Source: Chitinophaga fulva (lineage in GTDB: Bacteria > Bacteroidota > Bacteroidia > Chitinophagales > Chitinophagaceae). From it: 64,000 bases of DNA. Positions 25,362 through 33,921 of the stretch are shown piece by piece (position 1 is the stretch's first letter; each line of letters opens with the position of its first letter). Location: the NCBI RefSeq assembly GCF_012927205.1, contig NZ_JABBGC010000001.1, forward strand, positions 1-64,000, written 5' to 3'. The notes under the pieces are model-generated. The model ran no database searches, had not been told where the DNA came from, and worked only from the letters and a program-made list of their open reading frames with translations. The translations under genes and the position numbers were made by a program.

Positions 25362-26768
25362 ATGAAAATAGCATTCCATGGTGCAGCCCGCACCGTTACC
25401 GGCTCCAAGCATCTCATTACACTGAAGAACGGAAAGAAGGTCCTGCTGGACTGCGGCATGTTTCAGGGTATGGGCCCAGAAACAGATGAACTGAACAGGG
25501 ACTTTGGCTTTGACCCGGCCGAAATCACGTATATGGTCCTCTCCCATGCCCATATAGACCACTCCGGCCTGATTCCCCGCCTCGTGAAAATGGGCTATAA
25601 CGGTGATATCTACTGCACACCCGGCACCCGCGACATGACAGAAATCCTGCTGCTCGACTCCGCAGAAATACAGGAAGACGATGTGAAATTCACCAACAAA
25701 AAAAGAGCAAACGAAGGCAAACCATATGTGCTGCCACTCTACACCCTGGAAGATGCCAAAAGCGCGATCCGTTTTCTCAAACCAGTCAACAGCTATAATA
25801 CCTGGATCAACATTGATCCGGACATACAAATCATGTTCACTGATGCCGGCCATATCGTAGGCGCTGCTTCCGTACACCTGCGTATCACGGAAAACGGCAA
25901 AACAGAACAAATCTCTTTCAGCGGTGACATCGGCCGGTATAATGATGCCATCCTCAAATCACCCGCCACCTTCCCGCAAGCAGACTACATCCTCATTGAA
26001 TCTACATACGGCAGCACCCTGCATGCTGACGCGGCTCCTGCCGATGCAGAATTACTGCGTTACATTAAAGAAACCTGCGTAGAAAAAAGAGGTAAACTGA
26101 TCATCCCGGCTTTCAGCGTAGGTCGTACCCAGGAACTGCTGTATGCACTGAACAAAGCACAGCTGAACGGTACCCTCCCGAAAGTGGACATCTTTGTGGA
26201 CAGCCCACTGTCTACCGAAGCCACTGCTGTTACCAAATCACATCCGGAAGTATTTAACCGCGAAGTGTCTGACTTGCTAAGGCGTGACGACGACCCGTTC
26301 GATTTCCCGGGGTTACACTATGTAAAATCTGTGGACGAATCCAAAGGACTTAACTTCCGCAAAGAGCCCTGCGTGATCATCTCCGCCTCCGGTATGGCGG
26401 AAGCTGGCCGTGTAAAACATCATATCGCCAACGGCATCGATGAAGAAAGAAACACTATTCTTATCGTAGGCTATTGCGAACCACAATCCCTGGGTGGACG
26501 GCTCATGCGCGGCGCCAAAGAAGTGTCTATCTATGGTACCCGTTATGAGGTAAAAGCAGAAGTCGGCGTTATCCGCTCCATGAGCGCACATGGCGACTAC
26601 GAAGACCTCAGCCAGTGGCTCGCCTGCCAGCACCCAGGTGATGTGAAAAAATTATTCCTCGTACATGGTGAATACGATGTGCAGGTTATCTTCAAAAACT
26701 GGCTGCTCAAAAAAGGATTCCTGGATATAGAAATCCCGGAAAGACATTATGAAATTGGATTGAGATAA
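25362..26768 (+). CDS. MBL-fold beta-CASP ribonuclease-like protein
   Basis: The 468-residue protein has the metallo-beta-lactamase motif LSHAHIDHSG (zinc-binding HxHxDH), then GDIGRY, and the beta-CASP and RNA-specificity motifs (ESTYGS, PAFSVGRTQELLY, ISASGMAEAGRVKHH, SAHGDYEDL). This architecture is that of bacterial homologues of CPSF73, active as endo- or exoribonucleases. It ends with a C-terminal HGE segment. Bacteroidetes often carry one such cytoplasmic protein besides RNase J. Its RNA targets are unknown. It closes the co-directional gene run and is followed by a terminator. Confidence 0.93.
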   Translation: MKIAFHGAARTVTGSKHLITLKNGKKVLLDCGMFQGMGPETDELNRDFGFDPAEITYMVLSHAHIDHSGLIPRLVKMGYNGDIYCTPGTRDMTEILLLDSAEIQEDDVKFTNKKRANEGKPYVLPLYTLEDAKSAIRFLKPVNSYNTWINIDPDIQIMFTDAGHIVGAASVHLRITENGKTEQISFSGDIGRYNDAILKSPATFPQADYILIESTYGSTLHADAAPADAELLRYIKETCVEKRGKLIIPAFSVGRTQELLYALNKAQLNGTLPKVDIFVDSPLSTEATAVTKSHPEVFNREVSDLLRRDDDPFDFPGLHYVKSVDESKGLNFRKEPCVIISASGMAEAGRVKHHIANGIDEERNTILIVGYCEPQSLGGRLMRGAKEVSIYGTRYEVKAEVGVIRSMSAHGDYEDLSQWLACQHPGDVKKLFLVHGEYDVQVIFKNWLLKKGFLDIEIPERHYEIGLR

Positions 26769-26786
26769 TTATCTATAAAAAGGAAA

Positions 26787-26823
26787 AACGGATTACGGAC
26801 TTTGTTCGTAGTCCGTTTTTTTA
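26787..26823. terminator. terminator between convergent genes
   Basis: AACGGATTACG pairs with CGTAGTCCGTT (one G-U pair, 9-base loop) and is followed by T8. It terminates the beta-CASP gene; its tail abuts the stop of the convergent sensor kinase gene. Confidence 0.85.
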
Positions 26824-29800
26824 TTCATGGACATAAGGGAACCATATATTAACCCTTGTCCCGGTTGCGTTTCCCGCCCCGTCATTCAGGTCTTCAATAT
26901 CAAAACTGGCATCCATGTTAAAGCGGCTGTTGTATAGCTGTAGTCTGTCGCGCGTGATCTGCAACCCGCGGGAATAATGCTGTTTGTCCATTCTTCGCAG
27001 CGCTGCCGACCTGGCCCTGCCGATGCCGTTATCTTCTATGGTACATAATACCCTGTCGCCTATACGGGCAAACATGATCCGGATTTTCCCCTGGTCGGGG
27101 ATATGCAGGATACCATGCCAGATGGCATTCTCCACGAAAGGCTGCAGGATCATGGTGGGTATCTCCACGAAATCCGGTTCCAGTTCAGGATCTACGATAA
27201 ACTCATATTCAAATGCATCTGCAAAACGCAGTTTTTCCAACTCCAGGTAGTTAGTGAGCATATTCACCTCTTTAGACACCGGTATGTTGTTCAACTGGGA
27301 GTTGTCCAACACATTCCGGATAAGGCGCGCAAAACGGGCAAGGTAAGAGAGCGCCTGCTCGGTTTCACTCTTCATCATAAATGTCTGAATGGAATTCAGC
27401 GCATTGAAAATAAAGTGCGGATTCATTTGAGCACGCAGGGCTTTCATTTCCAGCTGGGCCATCTGCTGTTGGATAGCGGCCCTCTCCCTGGCTTCTTTCT
27501 TTACGGAAGTAATACGCAGCCGGATATACAAATATACCAGTCCCAGTGCCGCCAACAGGCATAGGATACGGAACCACGGCGTTTGCCAGAATGCCGGCCG
27601 GATAAATATCTTCAGCTCGCTGATATGCAGGGAGGTGGTCCCGGCAGAGTTGACAGCCCTTACCCGGAAAGTATAGCTTCCCGGGGCAAGGTTGGTGTAT
27701 TTGGCCACCAGTATGTTTTCTGCACTCACCCAGTCTTCATCCAGTCCTTCCAGCTGATAGAAATAACGGATTTTCTCCTGGTGATAAGACAGGCTTTTAA
27801 ATTCTATGCTGATGATATTCTGGCGGTGATTCAGCTCTACCGGCTTATTATCGCGCAGCGCTTCCTCTATCAATATAGTGCTGTCCAACGCTTTCATATT
27901 AACGATGGTAACATCGGGCGGAGGTGGCGCCACCTCCAGTTTGTTCGGTTCAAATACCACAAAATGGTCTGAAGCGCCTACCAGCAGCCGCCCATCTTTC
28001 AGCCAGGAGATGCGGCGGCGTACCTTGCGGGAGTTATCGATGATATCATCGTTCTGAGTAAAAGTCTCCAGCCTCCCGCGGGGAATGGTATACCGGTAGA
28101 AGCCATAGGGCGTGATGAACCAAAATTTCTCCGGGGTGTCTTCCCGTATATTCAGCACCCACTCATCGAAGAGTTGTCCATCAATTCTGACGGGCACATA
28201 AGTGCCCTGACGGGTATTGTACATCCACAGCCCGTGATCAGTCCCGGCCAGCAGTGTACTGTCATTAAATCTTACCAATGAAGTAACATTGTTATAGCTG
28301 TGCTGCAGCCATTCAAAATTCTGACGGGCAACTATCCTGCGGGTATGCGGATTAAAAAGGATCAACCCGCCGCCGCTGGAAGCCAGCCATAGCAAGGAAT
28401 CTCCTTCTGTCACGATTTGCAGCACTGACAAAGGCCGCTTCAGTGAATCTGTGATTTCGTGGTAATAGTTAAACTGATTGGTGCCCGGGTTCCAGCTGGC
28501 CAGTCCACGTTTGTAAAGCCCTATCCATACAGAAGTATCTCCCTGTACCAACATGCGCAATAATGTTTGTTCATGTAACGCCGGAGAGGTGAGATGCCGG
28601 ATAAACCGTCCGGTAGCGGGATTAAAGAGCGACAGGTTACCATTTTCCTGTCCTATAAGGATAGTACCGTTTTTCAGTTCAGCGAAAGTCCATACCAGTC
28701 CGCGTTGTTCAGGGATAGTGGTCGTGGTATCTTCCCCATGAAAATAGTTGCCCAGCAATTGCAGGCTGGAAGATAAGCGGCTAAATCCTCTCCCCCAGTA
28801 GCCCACATATACGTCCCCGTTACTGGCTTGAAAAATGCCTGTTACCTCCGCTGCCGGCAGCCGTTCTTTTGTTTTTTCAAAAACAGTACGGTGGTCCAGC
28901 ATCCGGAAGGAAGTATTGTGAATACTGAGGATATTCACGCCATGATCGGTACCTATCCAGAGGTGGCCTTCCCGGTCGCTCAGCATACAATTGGCTTCGT
29001 AGTCGTAGTGGAAACCACGTTCATCGGAGTTGTTGCTGGTGATGTTAAAATCAAAGCGCCGCAGCGAATCATTGAACCGGAAGATGCCGCCTTTTTCCGT
29101 GGCCACCCACAGGTCTTTGTTTCCATCGGTCATCACATCAAAAATATTGTCCACTTCAGGCGTATTGAAGCGGTATTCCTGCAGCCTGTTGGCAGCGGGA
29201 TCGTACTGGTACAGGATACCCTTCCGGCCGGCCATCCATATATGATGGAGATTATCGGTGTATATCTTCTTAAAGCTGTTATGAATGTCCAGCACCGGCA
29301 GATGCCGGGGATTATTACCGGGTGAAAACAGCTGTTTCCGGTCGCGGTCCAGGATGTAGAGATGCTCCGTTCCGCTTATCCAGAGGTTGCCGGATTCATC
29401 TTCCATAATGCCGTCCTGCATTTCAAGGCGGTCGGCCTCGGGTACCATAGCGGCTTTATGAAAGCTGAAAGATGTTTCATCAAACTGCATGAGGCCATCA
29501 CGGGTGGTAGCCCATATGATACCGTTGTGGTCCTGTATGATGTTGCTACATTGCAGCCCTTCCGGCAGTTCCGCCCTGTTGGCCACTTTGAGGGTCTTGA
29601 TGCGCATCGTCACCGGATCGTATACACGAATATTGTCCGGAGTGCCCATCCAGATGCGGCCACGGTTATCCTCACAGAGGCAGATATCATCGTAGTAGAT
29701 GGAGCCGGGCACCCGGTCGAAATTGGCCATGGTAACCAGGTTGGTACCATCATACCGTTGCAGGGCAGTACTGGCGATCCAGATAAACCCTTTACGGTCC

Positions 29801-29988
29801 TGCAGGATAGCCGAAACGTGGTTACTGGCAAGGCCGTTGCTGATATCGAGATGCCGGAAATGATAAGAAATATTTTCCTGCTGCGCAGTGGCAGTAAGCG
29901 TTACAGACAGGCAGCACAACAGGCAATATAGATACCTCTTGATGTGATACTGTAATGGGGCGACGGACCAGATAAACTGTTCAATCAT
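26821..29988 (-). CDS. two-component-propeller sensor kinase, LytS-type histidine kinase
   Basis: The 1055-residue protein has a signal peptide, then two seven-bladed propeller sets of Reg_prop repeats (recurrent DRKGFIWIAS, DNRGRIWMGT, NKDLWVATEKGG), a Y_Y_Y domain (SLSYHQEKIRYFYQLEGLDEDW), one membrane helix (FRILCLLAALGLVYLYI) and a LytS-type His_kinase region with QMNPHFIFNALNSIQ holding the phosphorylated His and an ATPase domain (ENGIG-like EDNGIGRARS). It lacks the receiver and AraC parts of hybrid one-protein systems, so a separate LytTR regulator is expected. None is adjacent. In Bacteroidetes such sensors often detect glycans; the ligand here is unknown. Confidence 0.92.
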   Translation of the reverse strand: MIEQFIWSVAPLQYHIKRYLYCLLCCLSVTLTATAQQENISYHFRHLDISNGLASNHVSAILQDRKGFIWIASTALQRYDGTNLVTMANFDRVPGSIYYDDICLCEDNRGRIWMGTPDNIRVYDPVTMRIKTLKVANRAELPEGLQCSNIIQDHNGIIWATTRDGLMQFDETSFSFHKAAMVPEADRLEMQDGIMEDESGNLWISGTEHLYILDRDRKQLFSPGNNPRHLPVLDIHNSFKKIYTDNLHHIWMAGRKGILYQYDPAANRLQEYRFNTPEVDNIFDVMTDGNKDLWVATEKGGIFRFNDSLRRFDFNITSNNSDERGFHYDYEANCMLSDREGHLWIGTDHGVNILSIHNTSFRMLDHRTVFEKTKERLPAAEVTGIFQASNGDVYVGYWGRGFSRLSSSLQLLGNYFHGEDTTTTIPEQRGLVWTFAELKNGTILIGQENGNLSLFNPATGRFIRHLTSPALHEQTLLRMLVQGDTSVWIGLYKRGLASWNPGTNQFNYYHEITDSLKRPLSVLQIVTEGDSLLWLASSGGGLILFNPHTRRIVARQNFEWLQHSYNNVTSLVRFNDSTLLAGTDHGLWMYNTRQGTYVPVRIDGQLFDEWVLNIREDTPEKFWFITPYGFYRYTIPRGRLETFTQNDDIIDNSRKVRRRISWLKDGRLLVGASDHFVVFEPNKLEVAPPPPDVTIVNMKALDSTILIEEALRDNKPVELNHRQNIISIEFKSLSYHQEKIRYFYQLEGLDEDWVSAENILVAKYTNLAPGSYTFRVRAVNSAGTTSLHISELKIFIRPAFWQTPWFRILCLLAALGLVYLYIRLRITSVKKEARERAAIQQQMAQLEMKALRAQMNPHFIFNALNSIQTFMMKSETEQALSYLARFARLIRNVLDNSQLNNIPVSKEVNMLTNYLELEKLRFADAFEYEFIVDPELEPDFVEIPTMILQPFVENAIWHGILHIPDQGKIRIMFARIGDRVLCTIEDNGIGRARSAALRRMDKQHYSRGLQITRDRLQLYNSRFNMDASFDIEDLNDGAGNATGTRVNIWFPYVHE

Positions 29989-30158
29989 GGCATTCAGGAA
30001 AAAATTGGCTGTGGGATAAAAGTACTAAATGTTGTCTTGATATTACAAATATATCACCATACAACCATTATCCCTGCTTAGTTTTTCTACATCAGCAGGA
30101 CATGAAAAGTACCGTCACACAGCCATACGCCTGAGTAGCCCACAGTATGGGCTGGTAA

Positions 30159-30899
30159 CTACAGGCTCATGCCACCGTCCATCACCAGTTCAGCGCCAGT
30201 GACAAAAGAAGCGGCATCACCGGATAACTGTGCCACCATCTTTCCTACATCACTGGCTTTTCCCATGTGTCGCAGCGGTACGCGGTCAACTATCCAGGCT
30301 TTCACGCCCTTGAGCTGTTCTTCATCGTATCCTTGTTTATGCAGGATTTCTGTTTCAATTGGGCCGGGGCTTACTGCGTTTACCCGGATTTTCCGTGGCG
30401 CCAGTTCTATCGCTGCGATCTTCATGATCGCATTTAATGCCGCTTTGCTGGAGGAATAGATGGAAGAATTGGCCACGCTCATGCTGGCGGTATTGGAGGA
30501 GAGGAATATCACTGACGCCCCATCCTTCAGGACAGGAATAAATCTGCTCAGCGTAAAATAAGCGCCTTTGAAGTTCACGTCTATCACCTGGTCAAATACT
30601 TCTTCCGTTGCCTGTTCAATGGATGTTCCATGCAGGATACCGGCGTTGATAAACAGAATATCCACTGTCCCAAACTGTGCTTTAACGTTGTCGGCCAGGT
30701 TTTCAATAGCATTGAGGTTTCCCTGGTCGGCCACGATGCCGGTAACGCCCAGTTCTGCCGCAGCTGTTTCAATGGCTTCTTTCCGTCGTCCTGTGATCAC
30801 CACAGTTGCGCCCTGTTGCTTTAATTCCTTTGCCGTAGCGTAACCAATCCCGCTGTTGCCGCCGGTCACCACTGCTATTTTCCCTTTTAGTGTTTCCAT
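30159..30899 (-). CDS. short-chain dehydrogenase/reductase
   Basis: The 246-residue protein is a classical SDR: cofactor motif TGGNSGIGYATA (residues 12-23), NAG in LFINAGIL, catalytic Ser in FLSSNTASM region and YSSSKAALN holding Tyr-x-x-x-Lys, and PGPIETE after it. The segment VVITGRRKEA, with Arg after the second strand, favours NADP(H). The substrate cannot be told. It diverges from an HxlR-type regulator whose binding sites probably lie in the shared 81-base spacer, a common arrangement for redox- or aldehyde-responsive SDR genes. Confidence 0.93.
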   Translation of the reverse strand: METLKGKIAVVTGGNSGIGYATAKELKQQGATVVITGRRKEAIETAAAELGVTGIVADQGNLNAIENLADNVKAQFGTVDILFINAGILHGTSIEQATEEVFDQVIDVNFKGAYFTLSRFIPVLKDGASVIFLSSNTASMSVANSSIYSSSKAALNAIMKIAAIELAPRKIRVNAVSPGPIETEILHKQGYDEEQLKGVKAWIVDRVPLRHMGKASDVGKMVAQLSGDAASFVTGAELVMDGGMSL

Positions 30900-30924
30900 G
30901 ATTTGTATGATGATTAATTCATGG

Positions 30925-30982
30925 CAAAGGTATGAACGAACTGATATAACTTTGTAACCAGTATAACAGAGTATACCAGTAT
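30925..30982. promoter_or_regulatory. divergent SDR/HxlR promoter and operator region
   Basis: TACCTTTG (minus, 30932-30925) is a -7 box for the SDR gene, and TAACTTTG (plus, 30947-30954) is a -7 box for the regulator gene; neither has a clear -33 TTTG. The octamer ACCAGTAT occurs at 30957-30964 and again at 30975-30982, 18 bases apart, and GTATA / TATAC (30961-30976) is inverted. These repeats lie just upstream of and over the regulator start, as expected for an autoregulatory HxlR operator. Confidence 0.55.
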
Positions 30983-31370
30983 GACAGACAAAAAACGATT
31001 GGAAGAAATTGCCGAAGTGCTTAGTAACCCACGCAGTCAGAAGGACGAGTTACAGGCATTGCAGGATACGATTTATGTTATCGGGGGAAAATGGCGGTTG
31101 CCCATTATCAACGCCATCTGCAATGGCCATAAACGTTTCCGGGAGATAGAGCGCAGCATTCCAGGCATTACCACGCGTATGCTTTCACGGGAATTAAAAG
31201 AGATGGAAGCGAATCAGTTGATCAAAAGAACGGTCATACCTTCCTCCCCGGTGATGGTAGAATATACCGCTACCAGCTATTGCCGCTCCTTCGGGGATAT
31301 TATTCTGGAGATGATCAAATGGGGGAAGGCACACCGGAAGAAGATTATCAGGAAGCCGGAGAAGGAGTAG
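30981..31370 (+). CDS. HxlR family transcriptional regulator
   Basis: The 129-residue protein is a single winged-helix domain with the HxlR signature: YVIGGKWRLPIINAICNG, KRFREIERSIPGITTRMLSRELKEME and the wing with EYTAT. HxlR regulators are dimers that respond to reactive electrophiles or other small molecules. It is transcribed away from the SDR gene, its likely target. It lacks the conserved N-terminal Cys of HypR/YodB-type sensors, so the signal is unclear. Confidence 0.93.
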   Translation: MTDKKRLEEIAEVLSNPRSQKDELQALQDTIYVIGGKWRLPIINAICNGHKRFREIERSIPGITTRMLSRELKEMEANQLIKRTVIPSSPVMVEYTATSYCRSFGDIILEMIKWGKAHRKKIIRKPEKE

Positions 31371-31391
31371 TGGAGAGCTATACAGCGGGTA

Positions 31392-31426
31392 GATAGTGGC
31401 AGGCGCAAGGACTACCGGCCACTATC
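31392..31426. other. hairpin between HxlR gene and lanthipeptide precursor
   Basis: GATAGTGGC (31392-31400) and GCCACTATC (31418-31426) form a 9-bp stem with a 17-base loop between convergent genes. There is no T run, so it may be a weak terminator or an RNA-stabilising stem. Confidence 0.4.
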
Positions 31427-31461
31427 GCCCTGGCAAAGAGTTAGCCAGAAATTTATAATTT

Positions 31462-31502
31462 AAAAGCCCCTGTCAGACACACCCTACTGTCGGGCGGGGC
31501 TT
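31462..31502 (-). terminator. possible terminator overlapping the end of precursor gene 1
   Basis: AAGCCCC (31464-31470) and GGGGCTT (31496-31502) form a stem that includes the last codons of the precursor gene. On the minus strand the second half is followed by TTTAAATT. Confidence 0.45.
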
Positions 31503-31658
31503 AGATATGCAGGATGGATCATAACTATCGCAACCATCGCATTTGGTATCCCTTAAGCGGGCACCACGAACATTACTTTGTTCTTCAAAATTCAGATGGG
31601 TCAGTGCTACTTTTTTAAGAGAGACTTTTTTCTGCAAAAAAGCGTTTTTCTTTTTCAT
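31473..31658 (-). CDS. class I lanthipeptide-like precursor peptide 1
   Basis: This 61-residue peptide has a leader MKKKNAFLQKKVSLKKVALT followed by HLNFEEQSNVRGA, the Bacteroidetes precursor pattern (KxLxLKKxT(I/L)AxLN...GG) seen in class I lanthipeptide and related natural-product precursors. The double-Gly site has become GA. The core has four Cys (DTKCDGCDSY, DPSC, GCV) with Thr and Ser partners for ring formation. It is 60-70% identical to the second precursor next to it. No LanB/LanC-like enzyme, transporter or protease lies within the window. Ribosomal product identity is inferred. Confidence 0.75.
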   Translation of the reverse strand: MKKKNAFLQKKVSLKKVALTHLNFEEQSNVRGARLRDTKCDGCDSYDPSCISKPRPTVGCV

Positions 31659-31758
31659 AACATGCGTATTGGATTAACATTAAAGGGAAGCTGGAATGCT
31701 GCATGAGACTTACAGCTACAGTAAAGGCCGGAGATGAATGTTGGTTCAATATCCCCAA

Positions 31759-31956
31759 TCATACACACACCACGGTGCGGTGAGGCCTGGTCGGGCAGGA
31801 TGGGTCATAACTGTCACAACCTTCACATTTGGTATCAAAGGGTCTCGCGCCGGCAACACCACCACGAACAACGTTTTGTTGTTCAAAATTCAAATTGGCC
31901 AATGTTACTTTTTTAAGGGAGACCTTTTTCTGTAATTCAAGGTTTTTCTTCTTCAT
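31759..31956 (-). CDS. class I lanthipeptide-like precursor peptide 2
   Basis: This 65-residue peptide reads MKKKNLELQKKVSLKKVTLA then NLNFEQQNVVRGG, a full leader with the double-glycine cleavage site, and a 30-residue core with Cys at four positions (DTKCEGCDSY, DPSC, VVCV) and six Ser/Thr. The core pattern DTKC-x-GCDSYDPSC is identical in the neighbour, while the spacer before it differs. About 50 bases upstream of each start are also alike, so the pair arose by tandem duplication. The start codon lies right after an A-rich stretch and no SD is seen. Enzymes for maturation are not nearby. Confidence 0.8.
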   Translation of the reverse strand: MKKKNLELQKKVSLKKVTLANLNFEQQNVVRGGVAGARPFDTKCEGCDSYDPSCPTRPHRTVVCV

Positions 31957-32035
31957 AACATGAGTATTTGATGATTCTTAAAGATACGCTGAAGTGCTGC
32001 ACAGGACTTGCAGTAGCACTGGAAACCCAGGCAGT

Positions 32036-32104
32036 ACAACAGGTTCCGCCATCACAACAGGGGCGACACTCGAGGTCATCGGGGTAGCTGTATTGAGGAA
32101 TATG
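32036..32104 (-). pseudogene. possible Cys-rich remnant of a third precursor
   Basis: Upstream of precursor 2, in a minus-strand frame without a leader or start codon, the sequence encodes HIPQYSYPDDLECRPCCDGG followed by TCC. Five Cys in 12 residues resemble the core of a modified peptide. The frame is closed just upstream by TAA and runs on without sense into the next gene. It may be chance or the core of a decayed third copy; confidence is low. Confidence 0.25.
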
Positions 32105-32127
32105 TTATAAGAAATTCAGGGCAACAA

Positions 32128-32154
32128 AAAAGCCTGCATCATTTGCAGGCTTTT
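32128..32154 (-). terminator. terminator after tRNA-Glu copy 1
   Basis: AAAAGCCTGCA pairs with TGCAGGCTTTT around a 5-base loop; on the minus strand T6 follows. It lies 12 bases beyond the tRNA. Confidence 0.85.
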
Positions 32155-32165
32155 AATTTTTCTTG

Positions 32166-32237
32166 TACCACGTACGGGAATCGAACCCGTGATTCCTCCG
32201 TGAAAGGGAGGCGTCTTAACCCCTTGACCAACGCGGC
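32166..32237 (-). tRNA. tRNA-Glu (anticodon TTC), copy 1
   Basis: On the minus strand the 72-base sequence folds as a tRNA: acceptor GCCGCGT with ACGTGGT (two G-U pairs), anticodon stem CCTCC/GGAGG around CTTTCAC with anticodon TTC, and T arm ACGGG-TTCGAAT-CCCGT. CCA is not encoded. The 72 bases are identical to the copy at 33922-33993. Confidence 0.95.
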
Positions 32238-32255
32238 GTTTCCGTTTTGGGATTG

Positions 32256-32285
32256 CAAAGATAGGGAATAGTTTTACATCACAAA
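32256..32285 (-). promoter_or_regulatory. promoter of tRNA-Glu copy 1
   Basis: On the minus strand TTTG (32285-32282) is followed after 18 bases by TATCTTTG (32263-32256), about 18 bases upstream of the tRNA. Confidence 0.65.
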
Positions 32286-32320
32286 ATTTTTTTCAAATAT
32301 TTTTTCGGAAGATGATCAAT

Positions 32321-33004
32321 TTATTTGTGAATCAACCCGGCAATCAGGTTGATGGTTAATGCCATCACAAACGTATTGAGCAAATAGGATATCAGTCCAT
32401 GTACCAGCACCGTACGCCGGATAATACGGTTCCCGATTTCCACATCGGATACCTGAAAAGTCATCCCGATCACAAATGAGAAATAAGCGAAGTCCAGGTA
32501 ATCAGGATATTTCTCCTGGGGAAAATCGAGCCCGCCTGCGTGACGGGTACTGTCGTTCTCATCATCATCATAAAACAGATGGGCATAGTGAAAGCTGTAC
32601 GTGGTATGTACCAGCGCCCAGGAAGAAAGGATGCCGATGATGGCCACCGGCAGGTAAATAATCGGTTCGGCCGGTTCGTTGGACACCATGACCAATGCAA
32701 CAATGATCATGCTGGCAAACGAAGACACCAGCAGAAAAGTGGTCACGAAAGTACGGCTGCCATCATCCATACGTGCCCATGCGCGAATTTCAGGCACCTT
32801 ACGCCGCACAAATACCAGCCAGGCGGTAGCGATGTAGGAGAGCGCAAAAACATCCCATAAAAGCACGGAAAACACCAGGGGACTGATGGGCACGCGGCAT
32901 ACTTGCAGTATCGCCCAAACGAGCGCTGTAAGGCCCAGACTGATCATTATACGCCGTAAAGGATAAAGGGGGAGCACATCTTTGAGCATTCTCCGTTTTG
33001 CCAT
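32321..33004 (-). CDS. DUF1345 family membrane protein
   Basis: The 227-residue protein has about five hydrophobic helices and the DUF1345 pattern FSFHYAHLFY-like SFHYAHLFYDDD and YLDFAYFSFVIGMTFQVSDVEI, split across residues 140-190. The family is a membrane protein of unknown function found in many bacteria. It sits between the two tRNA-Glu genes with the SMI1/KNR4 gene. Start ATG at 33004 fits. Confidence 0.9.
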   Translation of the reverse strand: MAKRRMLKDVLPLYPLRRIMISLGLTALVWAILQVCRVPISPLVFSVLLWDVFALSYIATAWLVFVRRKVPEIRAWARMDDGSRTFVTTFLLVSSFASMIIVALVMVSNEPAEPIIYLPVAIIGILSSWALVHTTYSFHYAHLFYDDDENDSTRHAGGLDFPQEKYPDYLDFAYFSFVIGMTFQVSDVEIGNRIIRRTVLVHGLISYLLNTFVMALTINLIAGLIHK

Positions 33005-33075
33005 AAAGTTGCCGGTTTGAGATATATGCTACTAAAAATAGCATTTTTTATACAGGGTATGAGTGCCGTATTTTA

Positions 33076-33753
33076 TTAGCCCATTGCCCTGTGTTGTAAT
33101 AAGACTTTCTTTTTCATCACCCGCAGCCATTTGGTCATCACGCCGATGCGGCGTCTGCGTTTGGGCATTTTGGGATTTTTTCGCCAGCCAGGGTACCAGA
33201 AACGAACGTTGGGCTCCCCATGCCGCCTCAAGCCATGTGTAGACCCGAGATCTATCTTGCAAATCTCCGCCAATGTGAAGGCATATAAGACAATATCATT
33301 CCCATGCATAGACAACATCGGGTGTCCTGGTTCGTCGATCATCATAAAACGATGGCTCCATACCGGAAAAATCCGGGAAATACCTCTTGCTTTTGCGATG
33401 GCCGGTGTGATGCGGCAGCTATCATAAATCCACTCAATCTTACTATGGATACGGTCTATATCCCGGGGGTAAGAATAAATCCTGTAAGATTCCCACGTGT
33501 TACCATCTTCATCAGTGTTAATATAGGGCCTGTCCAGCCCATTCATGGTCCGATAAAAATTACGCAACGGTTCCGGAAAAGAGAACCCCATTTCTTTTTC
33601 AAATGCCTGTAATTCTTCTTCTGAAAGACCCGGTAGCCATTTGGAGCCTGGGGCCGCAGAGGCAAAGGGATCATCGGGTGCAACTTTAGCCCATGTTGCT
33701 TCTGTTTCGGCTTTTAAATGTTCAAAAAAGGCAAGGGAATTATTTGGTTTCAT
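33076..33753 (-). CDS. SMI1/KNR4 (SUKH) family protein
   Basis: The 225-residue protein has the SUKH core in its first half: PGLSEEELQAFEKEMGFSFP, then LRNFYRTMNGLDRP with the WES and IYSYPRDIDRI region. It ends with a very basic tail (KNPKMPKRRRRIG, KKKVLLQHRA). SUKH proteins are often immunity proteins against contact-dependent or polymorphic toxins, but many stand alone in Bacteroidetes. No toxin gene is adjacent. The basic tail is not part of the core and might bind nucleic acid. Role unknown. Confidence 0.82.
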   Translation of the reverse strand: MKPNNSLAFFEHLKAETEATWAKVAPDDPFASAAPGSKWLPGLSEEELQAFEKEMGFSFPEPLRNFYRTMNGLDRPYINTDEDGNTWESYRIYSYPRDIDRIHSKIEWIYDSCRITPAIAKARGISRIFPVWSHRFMMIDEPGHPMLSMHGNDIVLYAFTLAEICKIDLGSTHGLRRHGEPNVRFWYPGWRKNPKMPKRRRRIGVMTKWLRVMKKKVLLQHRAMG

Positions 33754-33889
33754 GATAGCAGAGCGAATAAAAAACTTATTTCAAGGTATCGCTTATTTCC
33801 GGTAGCCGGGAAATACAGGTCGCTGAAAAATAGCGGCAGTATTAAAACATAAGAAAGAAGGGAAATGTATATCCACCTGATACAAAATA

Positions 33890-33916
33890 AAAAGCCGATC
33901 ATAATGATCGGCTTTT
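33890..33916 (-). terminator. terminator after tRNA-Glu copy 2
   Basis: AAAAGCCGATC pairs with GATCGGCTTTT around a 5-base loop, on the 3' side of the second tRNA-Glu. Confidence 0.82.
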
Positions 33917-33921
33917 CTTCG

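Noticed and set aside
31734..31935. Plus-strand frames opposite the second lanthipeptide precursor
   Set aside because: The conserved leader and duplication are on the minus strand; the plus frames have no family features.
33026..33050. Hairpin ATGCTA/TAGCAT with a T run
   Set aside because: The short stem and its orientation relative to the flanking minus-strand genes make a terminator uncertain.
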